Source: Alkalicoccobacillus porphyridii (GTDB lineage Bacteria; Bacillota; Bacilli; Bacillales; Bacillaceae_D). From it: a stretch of 64,000 nucleotides of DNA. Position numbers and translations under genes: made by a program. Positions 37,609 through 45,899 of the stretch are shown here, one piece after another. Position 1 is the stretch's first letter. Each line of letters opens with the position of its first letter. Under the pieces are notes generated by a model. That model made no database searches and was not told the DNA's origin. It saw only the letters and a list, made by a program, of their open reading frames with translations. Location of the stretch: the NCBI RefSeq assembly GCF_007293315.1, contig NZ_VLXZ01000004.1, positions 186,001-250,000 of the forward strand, in the 5' to 3' direction.

Positions 37609-38211
37609 ATGAAAAAAGTTATGGTTGCAACGTTCGCTGGGGCATTGGCATTTACGACGTATGCAGGAACTGCTTCTGCCGATCACGAGGGAAGAGAATT
37701 TTTAGTTAAATTGACATCTGATGAAGTAGTTAATGAGGAGATGTCAGTAGAAAGCGATGCGTGGGGTGAAGCTCATGTTAAAGTCAGTGAAGACGGAGAT
37801 TCAATCGAGTATTGGCTTGAAGCTGAGTATTTAGAAGACGCAACAGATGGTCATCTTCACAGTGGACCAAAAGGAGAAAATGGACCTCCTAAAGAGTTAG
37901 TTTTGTTTGAACACGATGAGCCGATGGATTATCACGGTGAAGTTGCCTCAGGAACCTTAACAGAAGATGACCTAGTAGGTGAATTAACCTGGGAAGAATT
38001 TTCTATGGCATTGGTAGCTGGAGAAGTTTACATTGATATCCATACAGAGGAATACCCTGACGGGGAACTTCGCGGTCAATTGGATCAATACGCACAAGAC
38101 GCTGCAATGGACATGCCTAAAGAAATGCCACAAACAGGCTTTGGTGGATCGAGTAATGATAGCTGGTTAACAAATGTATGGACAAGCATCACTTCTTTCT
38201 TTTCTAGATAA
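37609..38211 (+). CDS. Secreted CHRD-domain protein with C-terminal PQTG sorting-like motif
   Basis: Exported acidic protein of 200 residues. The signal peptide MKKVMVATFAGALAFTTYAG is cut after TASA (about residue 24). One CHRD (chordin-like) domain spans about 28-160, with DGHLHSGPKGENGPP and the closing PDGELRGQL typical of bacterial CHRD proteins. The C-terminus reads MPQTGFGGSSND followed by a short amphipathic tail, not a normal LPXTG-type membrane anchor; the motif recalls that of class F sortase substrates. No sortase gene is in the window. Function unknown. ATG follows GGAAGGAG. Confidence 0.82.
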   Translation: MKKVMVATFAGALAFTTYAGTASADHEGREFLVKLTSDEVVNEEMSVESDAWGEAHVKVSEDGDSIEYWLEAEYLEDATDGHLHSGPKGENGPPKELVLFEHDEPMDYHGEVASGTLTEDDLVGELTWEEFSMALVAGEVYIDIHTEEYPDGELRGQLDQYAQDAAMDMPKEMPQTGFGGSSNDSWLTNVWTSITSFFSR

Positions 38212-38228
38212 ATATGTACCATCATTTT

Positions 38229-38260
38229 CGGTAAGCTCTAAAAAGAGTTTACCGATTTTT
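38229..38260 (+). terminator. Terminator after the CHRD-protein gene
   Basis: CGGTAAGCTCT / AGAGTTTACCG with a 4-nt loop and ATTTTT. Confidence 0.85.
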
Positions 38261-38693
38261 AGCTTTCACTTGTACGTAATTTTATTCCATGCTCCATGTA
38301 CGCTTTTAGCAGCATTAATGCTTCTCCCCATCCTCCCGCACAGTAAACCAGAGTATGTAAGTGGTCTTCCATATAACCTGTCTCAGTTACGGTGATGTCT
38401 GTACCCAAATTATATTCTTCAAGATCAAAATTTACAGTTGTTGTTAGTTCGGGTCCAGGCGACCATTCAAATGAAAAGTGTTTATTTTGGATTTTATTAA
38501 TAATCCTTCCGCCATCTTTGATCGTGACTTTTTCTTTACCCCAATTGGTCCAGACTAGTGTAATGTGATGATTGTCTATTGTTGTTTCATCCGTGAACCA
38601 TTGATTCCAATCTTGAGCTGAGAGTAACGTTTTATAAACCTCATCAATTGAACAGTTGATATGTGTTTTCTGAACAATGCTTGGGATCTCCAT
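38259..38693 (-). CDS. SRPBCC/AHSA1-like ligand-binding protein
   Basis: A 144-residue protein of the START/AHSA1 (Activator of Hsp90-like) fold: IVQKTHINCSIDEVYKTLLS, AQDWNQWFTDETTI and the C-terminal long helix WGEALMLLKAYMEHGI are typical. Such proteins bind hydrophobic ligands or have unknown roles. ATG at 38693 follows AAAGGACG; the frame extends to 38711 without support. It lies downstream of rtp on the same strand (47-base gap), so the two may be cotranscribed. Confidence 0.78.
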   Translation of the reverse strand: MEIPSIVQKTHINCSIDEVYKTLLSAQDWNQWFTDETTIDNHHITLVWTNWGKEKVTIKDGGRIINKIQNKHFSFEWSPGPELTTTVNFDLEEYNLGTDITVTETGYMEDHLHTLVYCAGGWGEALMLLKAYMEHGIKLRTSES

Positions 38694-38740
38694 CTGTACA
38701 CGTCCTTTCAATTATTTAATTAGGAAGAGCACTATATTAA

Positions 38741-39115
38741 CTAATCTTCCAAATCATCAAGTGCTTTTTTCAATAATGCCGCAGAGTCTTTTAATTCTTT
38801 AATTCCTTGTTCTTTTATTATGGCTGCTTTTTGCGTGTCTCGAATATAATAAATCAAAATTTCCTGATAGGAATCCTCAGTCAGCTTTCGTTTACTTGCT
38901 TTGATGACTCCTGAATCGACTAATTCATGTAAAGCTCGATAAATATCCGCGTGATTTGGTTTGTAGCCTTCTGATTGAAATCTGTCTCTGATTTGTTCTA
39001 GCATTTGAATGCCATAAAGTCGGCCGTCCTCTATATATTTTAGCAAATATAACTTAATAAATAATCTTTGTTTTATGAGAAAGCGACTCGTTGCTCTTTG
39101 CTTTTCATTCATCAT
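38741..39115 (-). CDS. rtp: Replication termination protein homologue
   Basis: A 124-residue winged-helix protein. Compared from memory with B. subtilis Rtp (122 residues) it aligns end to end: FLIKQRLFIKLYLLKYIEDG against FLVKQRAFLKLYM, RLYGIQMLEQIRDRFQSEGY against RLYGLKLLEVLRSEFKEIGF, KPNHADIYRALHELVDSGVI against KPNHTEVYRSLHELLDDGIL, and a C-terminal dimerisation helix ELKDSAALLKKALDD. Rtp dimers bind Ter sites and stop replication forks in one direction. It is related to PadR regulators, but the similarity here is much closer to Rtp. A perfect palindrome upstream (39176-39198) may be its autoregulatory or Ter-like site. Confidence 0.85.
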   Translation of the reverse strand: MMNEKQRATSRFLIKQRLFIKLYLLKYIEDGRLYGIQMLEQIRDRFQSEGYKPNHADIYRALHELVDSGVIKASKRKLTEDSYQEILIYYIRDTQKAAIIKEQGIKELKDSAALLKKALDDLED

Positions 39116-39175
39116 TCATCCCACCTTTATAGTAAATAGCGTGAGGGTGAAAATGTCGATCGAACTCCCCTCCCC

Positions 39176-39198
39176 TTATTGTACAAATTGTACAATAA
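39176..39198. promoter_or_regulatory. Perfect palindrome upstream of rtp
   Basis: Two 11-base arms, TTATTGTACAA and TTGTACAATAA, around one central base, 61 bases upstream of the rtp start codon. It is a candidate binding site of the Rtp homologue or of another dimeric regulator. It does not match the B. subtilis Ter consensus over its length, sharing only the TGTAC core. Confidence 0.5.
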
Positions 39199-39297
39199 TG
39201 ATGATACCTAGCACAATAAAATGATTCGTGTAGAATGATGAAAACTAAAGGATTCATCATAACGGTAAGCATGAAACATTTGACTCGCCGAACTAAC

Positions 39298-39346
39298 AAA
39301 AAAGCCTGGCGACAAACTCAATAATGAGACGTTGTCGTCAAGGCTT
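39298..39346 (-). terminator. Terminator after the ABC exporter operon
   Basis: AAGCCTGGCGACAA pairs with TTGTCGTCAAGGCTT (one bulged base); six T residues follow on the - strand. Confidence 0.85.
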
Positions 39347-39366
39347 AATTGTTACTGTACTATCTG

Positions 39367-40197
39367 TTATTTTTTATTTCGATACAAATACATCGTCAAC
39401 GGAGCAAAGATTACTAAAAATATGGCAGATGCGAGTAGAACCCACCCTACTTCTGCAGTGGTTACTGTCCCATACATACATCCTCGAACGGCTGTAACGA
39501 GTAAGGAGATGGGATTGATATCAACAAACCCTTGCAACAAGTTCGGTAGCGTCTCTGGATCTACAAAAACATTACTGACAAAGGTTAATGGGAATAAGAC
39601 CATCATACTGACCATCATTAATGATTTCTCTGAGCGCATGATGATTCCAAGTGTTGTCCAGATCCATGAGAGACTGAAACAAAAGATTAAAATAAGACCT
39701 AATGCAGATAAGACTCCGATAAACCCACCCTCTGGTCTAAACCCTAACAATAATCCAAGAAGTACCATAATCGTGGATGCCATTAGGTAGCGAACTGCAT
39801 CTACGAGGAGTGCCCCAACTAGAGCTGAGGGTAGCCAAATTGGAAGTGTACGGAACCGGTCAAATACGCCTTTTCGAATATCATTATTTAAATCAACGCC
39901 TGTATACATCGTGATTTGTGATACGGTCATGACGAGAATCCCTGGCAGCAAAAATTGTAAATACTCTGTTGTTGAGCCTGCGATGGCTCCTCCAAACAGA
40001 TAGGTGAACATTAACAGAAAGATAATCGGAAACATTGTTACATCGAACAATTGTTCTGGTACATGCTTTATCCTTAGTAATGCTCTAGATGAGAATGTTA
40101 GTGAGGACGATAATGCGTTCGGATTAGGAGGTCTAACACTTGATGCAATAGCGTCATGCAAGCGTTGATCTACTTTATTCGTTGTACTCTGACTCAT
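39367..40197 (-). CDS. ABC-2 type exporter permease (DrrB-like)
   Basis: Membrane subunit of an efflux transporter, 276 residues with about six membrane segments and the ABC-2 family features [35 protein letters not shown] and [30 protein letters not shown]. It fits the DrrB/NodJ group that exports drugs or glycolipids. The ATG overlaps the stop of the ATPase gene by four bases (ATGA), so the pair is coupled. The substrate is unknown; self-resistance or lipid export are both possible. Confidence 0.88.
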   Translation of the reverse strand: MSQSTTNKVDQRLHDAIASSVRPPNPNALSSSLTFSSRALLRIKHVPEQLFDVTMFPIIFLLMFTYLFGGAIAGSTTEYLQFLLPGILVMTVSQITMYTGVDLNNDIRKGVFDRFRTLPIWLPSALVGALLVDAVRYLMASTIMVLLGLLLGFRPEGGFIGVLSALGLILIFCFSLSWIWTTLGIIMRSEKSLMMVSMMVLFPLTFVSNVFVDPETLPNLLQGFVDINPISLLVTAVRGCMYGTVTTAEVGWVLLASAIFLVIFAPLTMYLYRNKK

Positions 40198-41204
40198 GCG
40201 CTCTCCTCTTCCTTGTTCTCATTTTCTTCAGCAGGTTTTCCTGTTAATGTTAAGAACACCTCATCCAGGCTTGGTTGCCCCAATGAAAAATCGCTTAATG
40301 TAATACCTGCCTCTTCTAGCTTGCTAAGTGCTTTGACCACTACCGATGAGTTAGCGACTTGAGAAGTAATCGCTGCTGAATCGGAGCCTGTATGTACCTG
40401 TACTGCAAGCACTTCTTCTAAAATACGGATGGCTGGCTCACGTTGCGCGACATCACTTAAGCGTATTTGCAATGTACCTGAGCCGACAGATGCTTTTAGT
40501 TCGTCACTTGTACCTTCAGCAATAATTTTCCCTTGATTAATGACAGCAATTCGGTCAGCGAGTTGATCTGCTTCCTCTAAATATTGAGTGGTAAGGAGAA
40601 CGGTTGTTCCTGCGCTCACTAATGCGCGAACAATATCCCATACCTGGTTACGGCTTCTTGGGTCTAACCCGGTTGTTGGTTCATCTAAAAATAATAGTTC
40701 GGGGGTAACAACGATACTAGCCGCAATATCAATTCGTCGTCTCATTCCACCTGAATATTTTTTGACTTGTCTTTTAGCTGCTTCCTCCAAGCCAAATGCG
40801 TGCAAGAGCTCATTCGCCCGTGCCTTTGCTTGACTACGATTATAGCCCATCAACCTTGCGATAAGAACTAAATTTTCTATGCCCGTTAAGTCTTCATCAA
40901 TGGAGGCATACTGACCAGTTAGGCTTATCCGACTTCTAACTTCGGAGGTTTCAGTAGCGAGATCATGGCCAAATACGTGGGCACTGCCTTCATCTGGAGT
41001 GAGCAATGTTGCGAGCATACGAATGGTTGTTGTTTTCCCTGCACCGTTCGGACCTAAGAAACCATAGACGGTTCCTTTTTTAATTGATAGATCTACTCCG
41101 TCGACTGCACGATGTTTTCCAAATATCTTCACCAATCCTTTTGCTTCAATTGCAAGGTCAGATGATGCTAACTCATTTCTTGTCATTTTCTTCTCACCAC
41201 TCAT
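40194..41204 (-). CDS. ABC exporter ATP-binding protein (DrrA-like)
   Basis: ATPase subunit of the exporter, 336 residues. Walker [10 protein letters not shown], the glutamine loop in [15 protein letters not shown], signature [12 protein letters not shown], Walker [17 protein letters not shown] and a C-terminal extension (about 235-325, ending [11 protein letters not shown]) of the daunorubicin-resistance ATPase subfamily. The usual H-loop histidine position reads [11 protein letters not shown], a Gln in place of His, which is normal for DrrA-type proteins. ATG at 41204 is kept; an internal ATG at 41186 is an alternative. First gene of a two-gene operon. Confidence 0.9.
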   Translation of the reverse strand: MSGEKKMTRNELASSDLAIEAKGLVKIFGKHRAVDGVDLSIKKGTVYGFLGPNGAGKTTTIRMLATLLTPDEGSAHVFGHDLATETSEVRSRISLTGQYASIDEDLTGIENLVLIARLMGYNRSQAKARANELLHAFGLEEAAKRQVKKYSGGMRRRIDIAASIVVTPELLFLDEPTTGLDPRSRNQVWDIVRALVSAGTTVLLTTQYLEEADQLADRIAVINQGKIIAEGTSDELKASVGSGTLQIRLSDVAQREPAIRILEEVLAVQVHTGSDSAAITSQVANSSVVVKALSKLEEAGITLSDFSLGQPSLDEVFLTLTGKPAEENENKEEESA

Positions 41205-41393
41205 TTCTTTCTAATTATTGCTTTAAGATTTCTATTTTAACGGTTCTAGTACTGTTATACCAGTACCTGAAGTCACTTCCTATAAATCTTATCCAAATTC
41301 TTTGTAAATATGAACAAAACCATCTAAGTGTAGTATGAAGTTTATACGGCTACATGGGTAAGGTAAGGTCCTTATCACTCCTTAATAAAAATT

Positions 41394-41437
41394 AAAAAAC
41401 CAGGGAGAACGGATCCTATTCAGGTCCATCTCCCTGG
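41394..41437 (-). terminator. Terminator after the second sugar importer operon
   Basis: CCAGGGAGA / TCTCCCTGG with a 20-nt loop and six T residues on the - strand. Confidence 0.88.
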
Positions 41438-41453
41438 CTACCTTATTAACAAT

Positions 41454-42272
41454 CTACTCCTTCACCGCTCCACTTGCAATTCCTGCAATAAAATAGCGCT
41501 GTAAGAAGAGGAACATGATGAAGATTGGCAATACTGATATGGATGCAGCTAACATTAACTGACCATAATCGAGATTATCCTGTCCTGCCAAAATAGATAA
41601 TACAATCGGCAGTGTGTACATATCCTCTGTTACGATGGCAACAAGAGGCCATAAAAAGTTATTCCACTGGTGCGTAAACAAGAAAATAGCGACAGCACCA
41701 ATTGCCGGGAGCATCATAGGTAAAGAGATTTGAAAAAAAATCCTGTACTCTCCACAGCCATCAATACGTGCGGATTCTAATAGAGAGTCGGGAATCGATT
41801 TCATGCTTTGTCTCATAAGAAAAATCGCAAATGGATAGGCGAGCTGTGGCAAAATAATCGCACTATACGTATTTAAAATCCCAAGATTAGCAAAAAGCTC
41901 AAATTGCGGAATAATTAAAGCTTGGTATGGAATCATCATCGATACAAGTAGCATGGCAAACAATGTGTTCCTGCCTTTAAACTTATACTTCGCAAACGCA
42001 TAGCCCGCCGCTGCACTAAACAATCCTGCCACAACTGTAAATGTGACTGTAATAATCGTTGAATTCAATAAAGCTTGAAAAATATCAATATTATCTAAGA
42101 GGTTTCGGAAATTCTCAGCTAACTGGTCGCCAGGAATTAAATTAGGAGGTACTGAAAGCAGTGCTCCTGATGAGTTTGTTGCACCAACTAGCATCCAATA
42201 AAAGGGTCCAAGTGTAATGAACAATCCAATAGCTAATACAACATATTTTAATACCTTCCCTAGAATGCTCAA
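41454..42272 (-). CDS. Sugar ABC importer permease, MalG type (second importer)
   Basis: Membrane subunit of 272 residues with six segments, the MalG-type EAA loop DSLLESARIDGCGEYRIFFQ and the C-terminal end IAGIASGAVKE. Start ATG overlaps the stop of the upstream permease gene by four bases (ATGA). Last gene of the operon binding protein-permease-permease on the - strand. No ATPase is encoded. The substrate is unknown; the fucosidase and fucose genes 4-12 kb away make a fucosylated sugar possible but that is only inference. Confidence 0.9.
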   Translation of the reverse strand: MSILGKVLKYVVLAIGLFITLGPFYWMLVGATNSSGALLSVPPNLIPGDQLAENFRNLLDNIDIFQALLNSTIITVTFTVVAGLFSAAAGYAFAKYKFKGRNTLFAMLLVSMMIPYQALIIPQFELFANLGILNTYSAIILPQLAYPFAIFLMRQSMKSIPDSLLESARIDGCGEYRIFFQISLPMMLPAIGAVAIFLFTHQWNNFLWPLVAIVTEDMYTLPIVLSILAGQDNLDYGQLMLAASISVLPIFIMFLFLQRYFIAGIASGAVKE

Positions 42273-43171
42273 TCGTCATCACCTGCCAGTTTGAACTGAA
42301 TAAATGATAGAACGGCTATGATGAGTACCACCACATACGCTATGGCTGATGCATAACCAAAATCAAAGTATTCAAAGCCATTTTCATATAGATACATCGT
42401 GACTGTGGTTGTGGCATTAATTGGGCCACCACCCGTTAAGTTAAAGGCCTCATCGAATAGCTGAAAGGTACCAATCGTTGACATGACTACGGCAAATAGC
42501 AGCACCGGTTTTAATTGCGGTAAGGTAATGGAAAAAAACTTACGTAAAGGACTAGCGCCATCTATACTAGCTGCCTCGTAGAGATCCTTTGGAATCACTT
42601 GCAGTCCAGCTAAAATAATGATCATGTTGTAGCCTGTCCATCGCCAGATCGTCACCATAATAAGTGAAACCTTGGCCCAAAACGGATCATTTAGCCAGGG
42701 AATACGATCAATCCCCACATTAGAGAGCATAAAATTGATAATCCCAAAATCCTGATTTAGGATTAAAAGAAAGATAATCGCAGCTGCAACGAGTGAGGTC
42801 ACTGTTGGTGTAAAAAAAGCGACCCGCAGCACACCTTTAAACCTGTGAATCCCACTATGCAAAACATTTGCGAGTATAACCGCGAACATAATCATAATGG
42901 GCACTTGGAAAATCAGAATAATAAAAGTGTTAAAGAGGGATTCATAAAACAAACTATCCTGAAACAAACGAATGTAATTTCCAAAGCCAGCAAAGGTGTT
43001 TACTCCCGCTTCATTTGTTGTGAAGCTTAGAATTAATGAATACACTACAGGATAACCTGTAAACATTAAAAATAACAGAACAGCTGGTGCTATAAACACA
43101 TAGGGGGCAAGTCCTGCCTGATTCTTCGGTCCCTTGCCTTTTGGTCTGCCTTGAGTGACTGAATTACTCAT
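42269..43171 (-). CDS. Sugar ABC importer permease, MalF type (second importer)
   Basis: Membrane subunit of 300 residues. After a short basic N-terminus (GRPKGKGPKNQAG) come six membrane segments, the first YVFIAPAVLLFLMFTGYPVV, and the EAA loop DLYEAASIDGASPLRKFFSI. ATG at 43171 is preferred because GGGAGG precedes it; the start overlaps the binding-protein stop by eight bases. An extension to 43222 lies inside the upstream gene and has no support. Confidence 0.9.
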   Translation of the reverse strand: MSNSVTQGRPKGKGPKNQAGLAPYVFIAPAVLLFLMFTGYPVVYSLILSFTTNEAGVNTFAGFGNYIRLFQDSLFYESLFNTFIILIFQVPIMIMFAVILANVLHSGIHRFKGVLRVAFFTPTVTSLVAAAIIFLLILNQDFGIINFMLSNVGIDRIPWLNDPFWAKVSLIMVTIWRWTGYNMIIILAGLQVIPKDLYEAASIDGASPLRKFFSITLPQLKPVLLFAVVMSTIGTFQLFDEAFNLTGGGPINATTTVTMYLYENGFEYFDFGYASAIAYVVVLIIAVLSFIQFKLAGDDD

Positions 43172-44462
43172 CGCTTGCCTCCCGTCCAGTGGCTGCTTCA
43201 AGTCGATTACCTGCTGTTTCAAGCCCTTCCGCTACAGACACATTTTCTAAAATAACCCGACCGATCGCATCATTGAAGTTATTTTGAGCCCTCAAATAAT
43301 CATCTGTGAAATTGACAACGGGTAAATCAACCGCCTCTTCACCAAAAAGGGTAAAGATTTCTTGACCACCAAAAAACTCATCTCCTTCAGCAAGTTGAGG
43401 ATGATCAATCGCTCCAATAAGTGCTGGGTACGCTCCATATGCAAGTGCACCATACACTTGATTATCAACATTCACTGAAGCAAACTCCCCAAATAAGTAT
43501 GCTGCTTCTTTGTTACTGGAAACAGAAGTAATAGCAAGGTTCGAACCACCATCATTCGCAGCAGTTAATCCACCTTCCTCGAAAACAGGCATCTTCATAA
43601 CTCTCCATAGCCCTTCCTGTTCAGGCATTTGATCCTCAATGATTCCTTTTTGCCATGAACCACTAATGACGGAGGCAACGGCATCATTTTTGATCGCCGC
43701 ATTCACTTCTTCACCTGTTGAAGCATAGAGGAAAATCCCCGCATCATCCATTGCTTTTAATGTTTCCATCGAACGATAAGCAGCATCTGTATTAGCGGTA
43801 ACATTCCCATCTAAGTCAAAATATAATAATTCATGCTGCTGAAGCATGGCACGATAGAATTGAGTATCTCCATTAAATTGCATACCTGTCATGAGTGTGC
43901 CTGTTTCTTCAAGCATTTGTTCCCCGGCAGCTATATAATCATCCCATGTAACAATTTCGTCGGGGTCAATCCCAGCTTCTTCAAACAAGTCTTCTCGATA
44001 AAAGACCGCCATTGGTCCAGTATCCCTCGGAAATGCCATAACTCCATCATCGTCATTAATTAAAGGAGCAATTTTCCCTTCAACAAATTTGTCTCGATGT
44101 TCATCAAAACCCATCTCAGATAAGTTGACAAAGCTTTCACTAAAGTTCTCCATATAGAGATCAATTCGTTGGTTCTCCACTTGAACGAGATCTGGTAACT
44201 GACTTTCTACTCCAGCAGCAAGACCTGTAGTGAGTCTTTGATAGACTTGATCACCACTAAGCTTTAAGATGTGAACATTAATATTCGGATACATTTCTTC
44301 AAAATCCGGGACAATATCAAGTAAATAATCAGCCTCTAAATTCCATGCCCAAACCGTTAAATCACCTGAAGGTTCATCGGATAGGTTTGGTTCAGTACTC
44401 TCATTACAGCCCCCTACGGCCAGTAGCATAAAAGCTAAAAACGCAGGTGTTTTATAGCGCAT
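43164..44462 (-). CDS. Sugar ABC importer, lipoprotein substrate-binding protein (second importer)
   Basis: Family 1 extracellular solute-binding lipoprotein, 432 residues. Signal peptide MRYKTPAFLAFMLLAVGGC with the modified cysteine at 19. The mature region has LTVWAWNLEADYLLDIVPDF, YPNINVHILKLSGDQVYQRL and MAFPRDTGPMAVFYREDLFE, patterns shared with lactose/arabinose-type binding proteins. ATG at 44462 follows GGGAGGGGAG; a start at 44477 lies on that site. First gene of a three-gene operon. A strong cre match lies 64 bases upstream. Confidence 0.88.
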   Translation of the reverse strand: MRYKTPAFLAFMLLAVGGCNESTEPNLSDEPSGDLTVWAWNLEADYLLDIVPDFEEMYPNINVHILKLSGDQVYQRLTTGLAAGVESQLPDLVQVENQRIDLYMENFSESFVNLSEMGFDEHRDKFVEGKIAPLINDDDGVMAFPRDTGPMAVFYREDLFEEAGIDPDEIVTWDDYIAAGEQMLEETGTLMTGMQFNGDTQFYRAMLQQHELLYFDLDGNVTANTDAAYRSMETLKAMDDAGIFLYASTGEEVNAAIKNDAVASVISGSWQKGIIEDQMPEQEGLWRVMKMPVFEEGGLTAANDGGSNLAITSVSSNKEAAYLFGEFASVNVDNQVYGALAYGAYPALIGAIDHPQLAEGDEFFGGQEIFTLFGEEAVDLPVVNFTDDYLRAQNNFNDAIGRVILENVSVAEGLETAGNRLEAATGREASDE

Positions 44463-44525
44463 ACTCTCCCCTCCCATAGTAAAAATTTATCTTTCTGTGA
44501 AGTCTTCATGTTGTGAGAACGCTTA

Positions 44526-44541
44526 ATGGTAACGTTTCCAT
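44526..44541 (-). promoter_or_regulatory. cre site (CcpA operator) of the second sugar importer
   Basis: On the - strand ATGGAAACGTTACCAT matches 15 of 16 positions of WTGNNARCGNWWWCAW, 64 bases before the binding-protein start. The rest of 44542-44780 is very AT-rich with no gene that I can support. Confidence 0.75.
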
Positions 44542-44781
44542 CTTTAGCACAGTGTATTTTTCACGTCAAATAATAAGGTCTAAATTCGACAAAATTATAC
44601 TATTATTTTCGACTTTTATTTTTGTGATTAGTGGTTGATTGGTATTTATAGATAAGAATATGGTACGTGAAATTATTTAATTATATAATGTTTTTTTCTA
44701 TGTATTTTGTTTAAGCATTTATATATTATTGCTCTTATATCAGTGTGATGACTATGTCTCTTTTTGGCTATCAAAAGATTA

Positions 44782-44819
44782 GTTTTAGTCCGTTTGAGTA
44801 CATTCAAACGGACTAAAAC
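44782..44819 (-). terminator. Stem-loop after trpS, probable terminator
   Basis: Perfect 16-base inverted repeat GTTTTAGTCCGTTTGA / TCAAACGGACTAAAAC with a 6-nt loop, just past the trpS stop. The T-run on the - strand side is weak. Confidence 0.7.
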
Positions 44820-44825
44820 GGTAGC

Positions 44826-45812
44826 TTAGAAATAATTCATATTCATAGCTTCTTTCACCTCATGAAGCGTTTCTTTTGCAATATGTTGAGCTCTAGCTGT
44901 CCCTTCCATTAGTATCTCATCTAATTGAGAAGGATTTTTTTGGAACATATCTCTCCTTTCTCTCATCGGTTCAAGGAGCTGATTGATACTTTTAGAAACT
45001 TTATCTTTGCATTCGGCACAACCAAGTGATGCCGTTTTACACCCTTCATATATCTCTTCGGTCGATTCATTTGCAAAAGCTTGATGATAGGTGAATATGA
45101 CACAACGTTCTGAATGACCAGGATCAGACTTCTTTACTCTTGCTGGGTCTGTTTTTGCTTTTTTTATTTTGTTAAGGACTTCTTCATAAGTAGAGTCTAA
45201 ATGAATGGAGTTCCCCTTGCTTTTACTCATTTTACTGTCACCATTTATACCGGGTAATCGTGGAAACTCACCAACAAGAGCTCTCGGTTCTGCAAATACG
45301 GGTTTATATAATTGATTAAACCGGCGTATGATTTTTCTTGTTTGTTCCATATGAGGCAACTGATCCTTACCAACGGGGACAACGGTTGCTTTGCAAAATG
45401 TAATATCTGCTGTTTGACTAATTGGGTACCCAAGGAAACCATAATACAGATCCTCATAGCCTTTCTCTAACGCTTCCGCCTTAACAGTTGGATTGTGTCG
45501 AAGAGAGTTAACCGTTACAAACATTGAATAATAGATGGTTAACTCTGCGATTTCTGGAATCATTGACTGAACAAAAATAGTTGTTTCATTTGGGTCAATA
45601 CCAGCGGAGAGATAGTCCAGCGTAACTAGTCTTAGATATTGCGATAGTTGTTTAGGCTCTTTAAAATGCGTGGTTAATGCCTGCACATCTGCAAGCATCA
45701 CAAATGTATCATATTGATGTTGTAGCGCTACTCGATTTTTTAAGCTGCCTACATAATGGCCAAGATGAAGCTTGCCTGTCACACGATCTCCTGTCATCAT
45801 TCGTTCTTTCAT
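44826..45812 (-). CDS. trpS: Tryptophanyl-tRNA synthetase, second type with probable Fe-S cysteine motif
   Basis: Charges tRNA-Trp. Class I synthetase of 328 residues with the HIGH-like motif KLHLGHYVGS (14-23) and KMSKS (194-198). It differs from the main B. subtilis TrpS (SGIQPSGSVTLGNYIG) and matches the other bacterial TrpRS type, often a second copy. Near the C-terminal anticodon-binding region the four cysteines C237, C258, C265 and C268 form C-x20-C-x6-C-x2-C, close to the 4Fe-4S site of Thermotoga TrpRS (C-x22-C-x6-C-x2-C as I recall). A tryptophan T-box controls it. ATG follows AAGGAGG. Confidence 0.9.
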   Translation of the reverse strand: MKERMMTGDRVTGKLHLGHYVGSLKNRVALQHQYDTFVMLADVQALTTHFKEPKQLSQYLRLVTLDYLSAGIDPNETTIFVQSMIPEIAELTIYYSMFVTVNSLRHNPTVKAEALEKGYEDLYYGFLGYPISQTADITFCKATVVPVGKDQLPHMEQTRKIIRRFNQLYKPVFAEPRALVGEFPRLPGINGDSKMSKSKGNSIHLDSTYEEVLNKIKKAKTDPARVKKSDPGHSERCVIFTYHQAFANESTEEIYEGCKTASLGCAECKDKVSKSINQLLEPMRERRDMFQKNPSQLDEILMEGTARAQHIAKETLHEVKEAMNMNYF

Positions 45813-45899
45813 ATAAGTTCCTCCTTCTATTATGTTGCTGAGAACCGTTCATCTTTCTTTGCCACCAGTCATCTTCCATGACCATCACCCCCTTAAATA

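Noticed and set aside
38210-38232. Possible Ter site around ATATGTACCA near rtp
   Set aside because: Only about ten bases agree with the B. subtilis Ter consensus and the rest differs; too weak to annotate.
39176-39198. Terminator before rtp
   Set aside because: The palindrome has almost no loop and no T-run, so a protein-binding site is likelier.
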